NCBI GenBank assembly: GCA_938036405.1 | Contig: CALHPT010000167.1 | Span: forward strand, 1-31,847 | Length of the DNA: 31,847 nt | From: an uncultured Tannerella sp. | GTDB taxonomy: Bacteria > Bacteroidota > Bacteroidia > Bacteroidales > Tannerellaceae | Reading direction: 5' to 3' | Part shown: positions 31,781-31,847 of the stretch, in pieces | Layout: each line of letters opens with the position of its first letter | Numbering within the stretch: position 1 is the first letter of the stretch | Notes under the pieces: generated by a model | Seen by the model: the letters and a program-made list of their open reading frames with translations, nothing else | What the model was told of the DNA's origin: nothing | Databases searched by the model: none | Made by a program: the position numbers and the translations under genes

Positions 31781-31847
31781 CGATGCAGCTATTGTTTGGG
31801 ACAGGATTAAATACGTATAGATCGAAGCTGCTATTGTCCCTGCCGGC
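31781..31847. repeat. Start of another 42-bp array at the window edge (array H)
   Basis: CGATGCAGCTATTGT at 31781 and CGAAGCTGCTATTGT at 31823 are exactly 42 bp apart. The second unit is cut by the window end. No gene is visible between the dgt stop and the edge. Confidence 0.6.

Overview
The window comes from a GC-rich member of the Bacteroidota, most likely a Tannerella-like species. The evidence is the gene content and the promoters: many starts are preceded by the Bacteroidota -7 box TAnnTTTG rather than an E. coli -10 box, and Shine-Dalgarno sequences are scarce. There are also two helical proteins resembling the Bacteroidales DUF6261 family. The genus is inferred; the phylum is well supported.

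Layout. 1-2030: a 41-bp repeat array, a DUF6261-like gene, its terminator and a 42-bp array. 2125-5492 (minus): secreted alkaline phosphatase, another repeat array, and an M24 Xaa-Pro peptidase. 5980-6309 (plus): a small DUF4870-like membrane protein. 6493-11789 (minus): natA-natB ABC exporter, a 42-bp array, then queH-aguA-aguB (queuosine maturation and agmatine-to-putrescine conversion). 12218-16936 (minus): dnaG, then pyrH-frr-rsgA. 17303-21015 (minus): leuS-yitT. 21249-23500 (minus): stand-alone TrpB2 and a second DUF6261-like gene. 23577-24240: the longest array, followed by tRNA-Lys (24343). 24510-27690 (minus): pabB-pabC-sigma factor-membrane protein-small secreted protein. 27922-31601 (plus): galE, a 5'-truncated paralogue and an intact copy of an unknown secreted protein, and dGTPase. 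Most genes are ordinary housekeeping genes.

The unusual part lies between the genes. At least eight intergenic loci carry tandem arrays that differ completely in sequence but share nearly the same period, 41-42 bp: 221-566, 1741-1990, 3872-4200 (as 84-bp dimers), 9197-9609, 14420-14501, 17098-17285, 23577-24240 and 31781 to the window end. In two arrays each 42-bp unit has two dyads exactly 21 bp apart. In one array the hairpin stem is preserved by paired substitutions. Forty-two bp is four turns of B-DNA, so each site would recur on the same face of the helix. I know of no named element of this kind; no cas genes are present and the units are too short for CRISPR. Both DUF6261-like genes sit directly beside long arrays. 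Two further loci (21028 and 26617) carry GTAGT-based repeats with 33-bp and 10-11-bp periods. All periods were counted by hand from the sequence; no database search was possible.
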